From Arthrobacter sp. OY3WO11 (GTDB taxonomy: Bacteria; Actinomycetota; Actinomycetes; Actinomycetales; Micrococcaceae), in NCBI RefSeq assembly GCF_001641125.1, contig NZ_LWLP01000001.1, forward strand, positions 2,342,715-2,406,714: a DNA stretch of 64,000 nt. Direction: 5' to 3'. A program made the position numbers and the translations under genes. A model generated the notes under the pieces. It was not told where the DNA came from. It did no database searches and saw nothing but the letters and a program-made list of their open reading frames with translations. Below, one piece after another: positions 63,692 to 64,000 of the stretch (position 1 is the stretch's first letter; each line of letters begins with the position of its first letter).

Positions 63692-64000
63692 ATGGTGAAG
63701 AAAATACTCTTAGTGGTGTTACTCGCCCTGGGTTTGACGGCCGGCTCCGCTGGTGTCGCCCAGGCTGCCGTTCCTGAATCTGTCCCCACGGTCTCCGTCG
63801 GCGGGCTCGATCCCGAGTACTGGTGGCTCGGCGGTTACGTCGACCTGGACCGGACTGACCAAGGGGCCGTAACTTCCGGCTACGCTGCGGCGCTGGCGGG
63901 GACTATCTGCCTTCAGACCTCCGGCTGGGTCTGCCCGTTCGCCGCGTTCATTCTCACTTCGGCGGCGTTCTACATAGCGACCAACGGCTACTGTCCGAAT
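63692..64000 (+). CDS. secreted phage-region protein, 5' part only
   Basis: An open frame of 103 codons that runs off the right edge. It begins with a signal peptide (VKKILLVVLLALGLTAGSAG, probable cut after GVAQA). The mature start is VPESVPTVSVGGLDPEYWWL. Several Cys and aromatic residues follow (IC, VCP, YC), which may form disulfides outside the cell. No family recognised from this part. An exported product from a prophage edge is typical of lysogenic conversion cargo. Confidence 0.65.
   Translation, partial: MVKKILLVVLLALGLTAGSAGVAQAAVPESVPTVSVGGLDPEYWWLGGYVDLDRTDQGAVTSGYAAALAGTICLQTSGWVCPFAAFILTSAAFYIATNGYCPN

Larger units (their letters stand above)
40100..64000. mobile_element. siphovirus-like prophage inserted in comEA (right end outside window)
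   Basis: From the integrase at 40121 the DNA becomes clearly poorer in GC and carries a full set of head, tail, lysis and terminase genes, almost all on the minus strand. Gene order (terminase, portal, protease, capsid, connectors, tail tube, chaperone with frameshift, tape measure, tail tip, lysis) is that of HK97-like siphoviruses. No replication, repressor or excision-factor gene was recognised; these may lie beyond 64000. The structural genes look intact, so the prophage may be inducible. Confidence 0.93.

Overview
The window is a high-GC Gram-positive chromosome, most likely Arthrobacter, Pseudarthrobacter or a close Micrococcaceae relative. The evidence is the qcrCAB and ctaC-ctaD-ctaF respiratory genes, a DasR-type regulator facing ptsH across a dre-like site, a leuA leader peptide with four consecutive Leu codons, the actinobacterial DUF3043 and DUF3097 families, a CIRCE element in front of hrcA, and many GTG starts. 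The genus is inferred from gene content and style, not from a database search.

Positions 1 to about 40100 are core chromosome. In order: the cytochrome bc1 genes (qcrC end, qcrA, qcrB); a dasR-like regulator and ptsH; the aa3 oxidase genes ctaF, ctaD, ctaC on the minus strand; an ErpA-type Fe-S carrier and an M20 peptidase; DUF3043; pyrD; a translationally coupled pair of alpha/beta hydrolases; uppS and recO; leuA with its attenuator; an M13 metallopeptidase; a secreted glycosidase-like protein with six ChW repeats; an LCP protein; the era-corC-ybeY-phoH cluster; a GerMN lipoprotein; rsmE-dnaJ-hrcA; DUF3097 and DUF4870; hemW and lepA; a solitary PemK/MazF-like protein; rpsT; holA; and comEC.

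At about 40100 the chromosome is interrupted. The last ~41 codons of comEA lie just upstream of comEC, and their reading frame breaks at the edge of a large serine integrase gene (40121-41512). From there to the right edge is a lower-GC siphovirus-like prophage of at least 23.9 kb, whose other end lies outside the window. Its structural genes read right to left from a recognisable promoter at 61546-61574: terminase small and large subunits, portal, MuF-like protein, prohead protease with an acidic scaffold-like tail, HK97 capsid, connectors, tail tube, a tail chaperone with a clear -1 frameshift site, tape measure, distal tail, Gp37-like and other tail-tip proteins, a holin-like protein, a CHAP endolysin with a hydrophobic tail, and terminators. 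Further left is a second minus-strand operon with small genes, DUF932, a VRR-NUC nuclease and an MT-A70 adenine methyltransferase. To the right of the terminase is a cargo-like region with three uncharacterised hydrophobic or membrane proteins, a phage Lsr2, and the start of a secreted protein.

The most interesting points are: the insertion inside comEA, which should disable DNA uptake until excision; the structured intergenic RNA candidate between two terminators at 44520-44690; start-codon hairpins at hemW and at the methyltransferase; the membrane-protein/Lsr2 cargo block; and the CHAP lysin with its own membrane segment. No tRNA, rRNA, CRISPR array or insertion sequence was seen.
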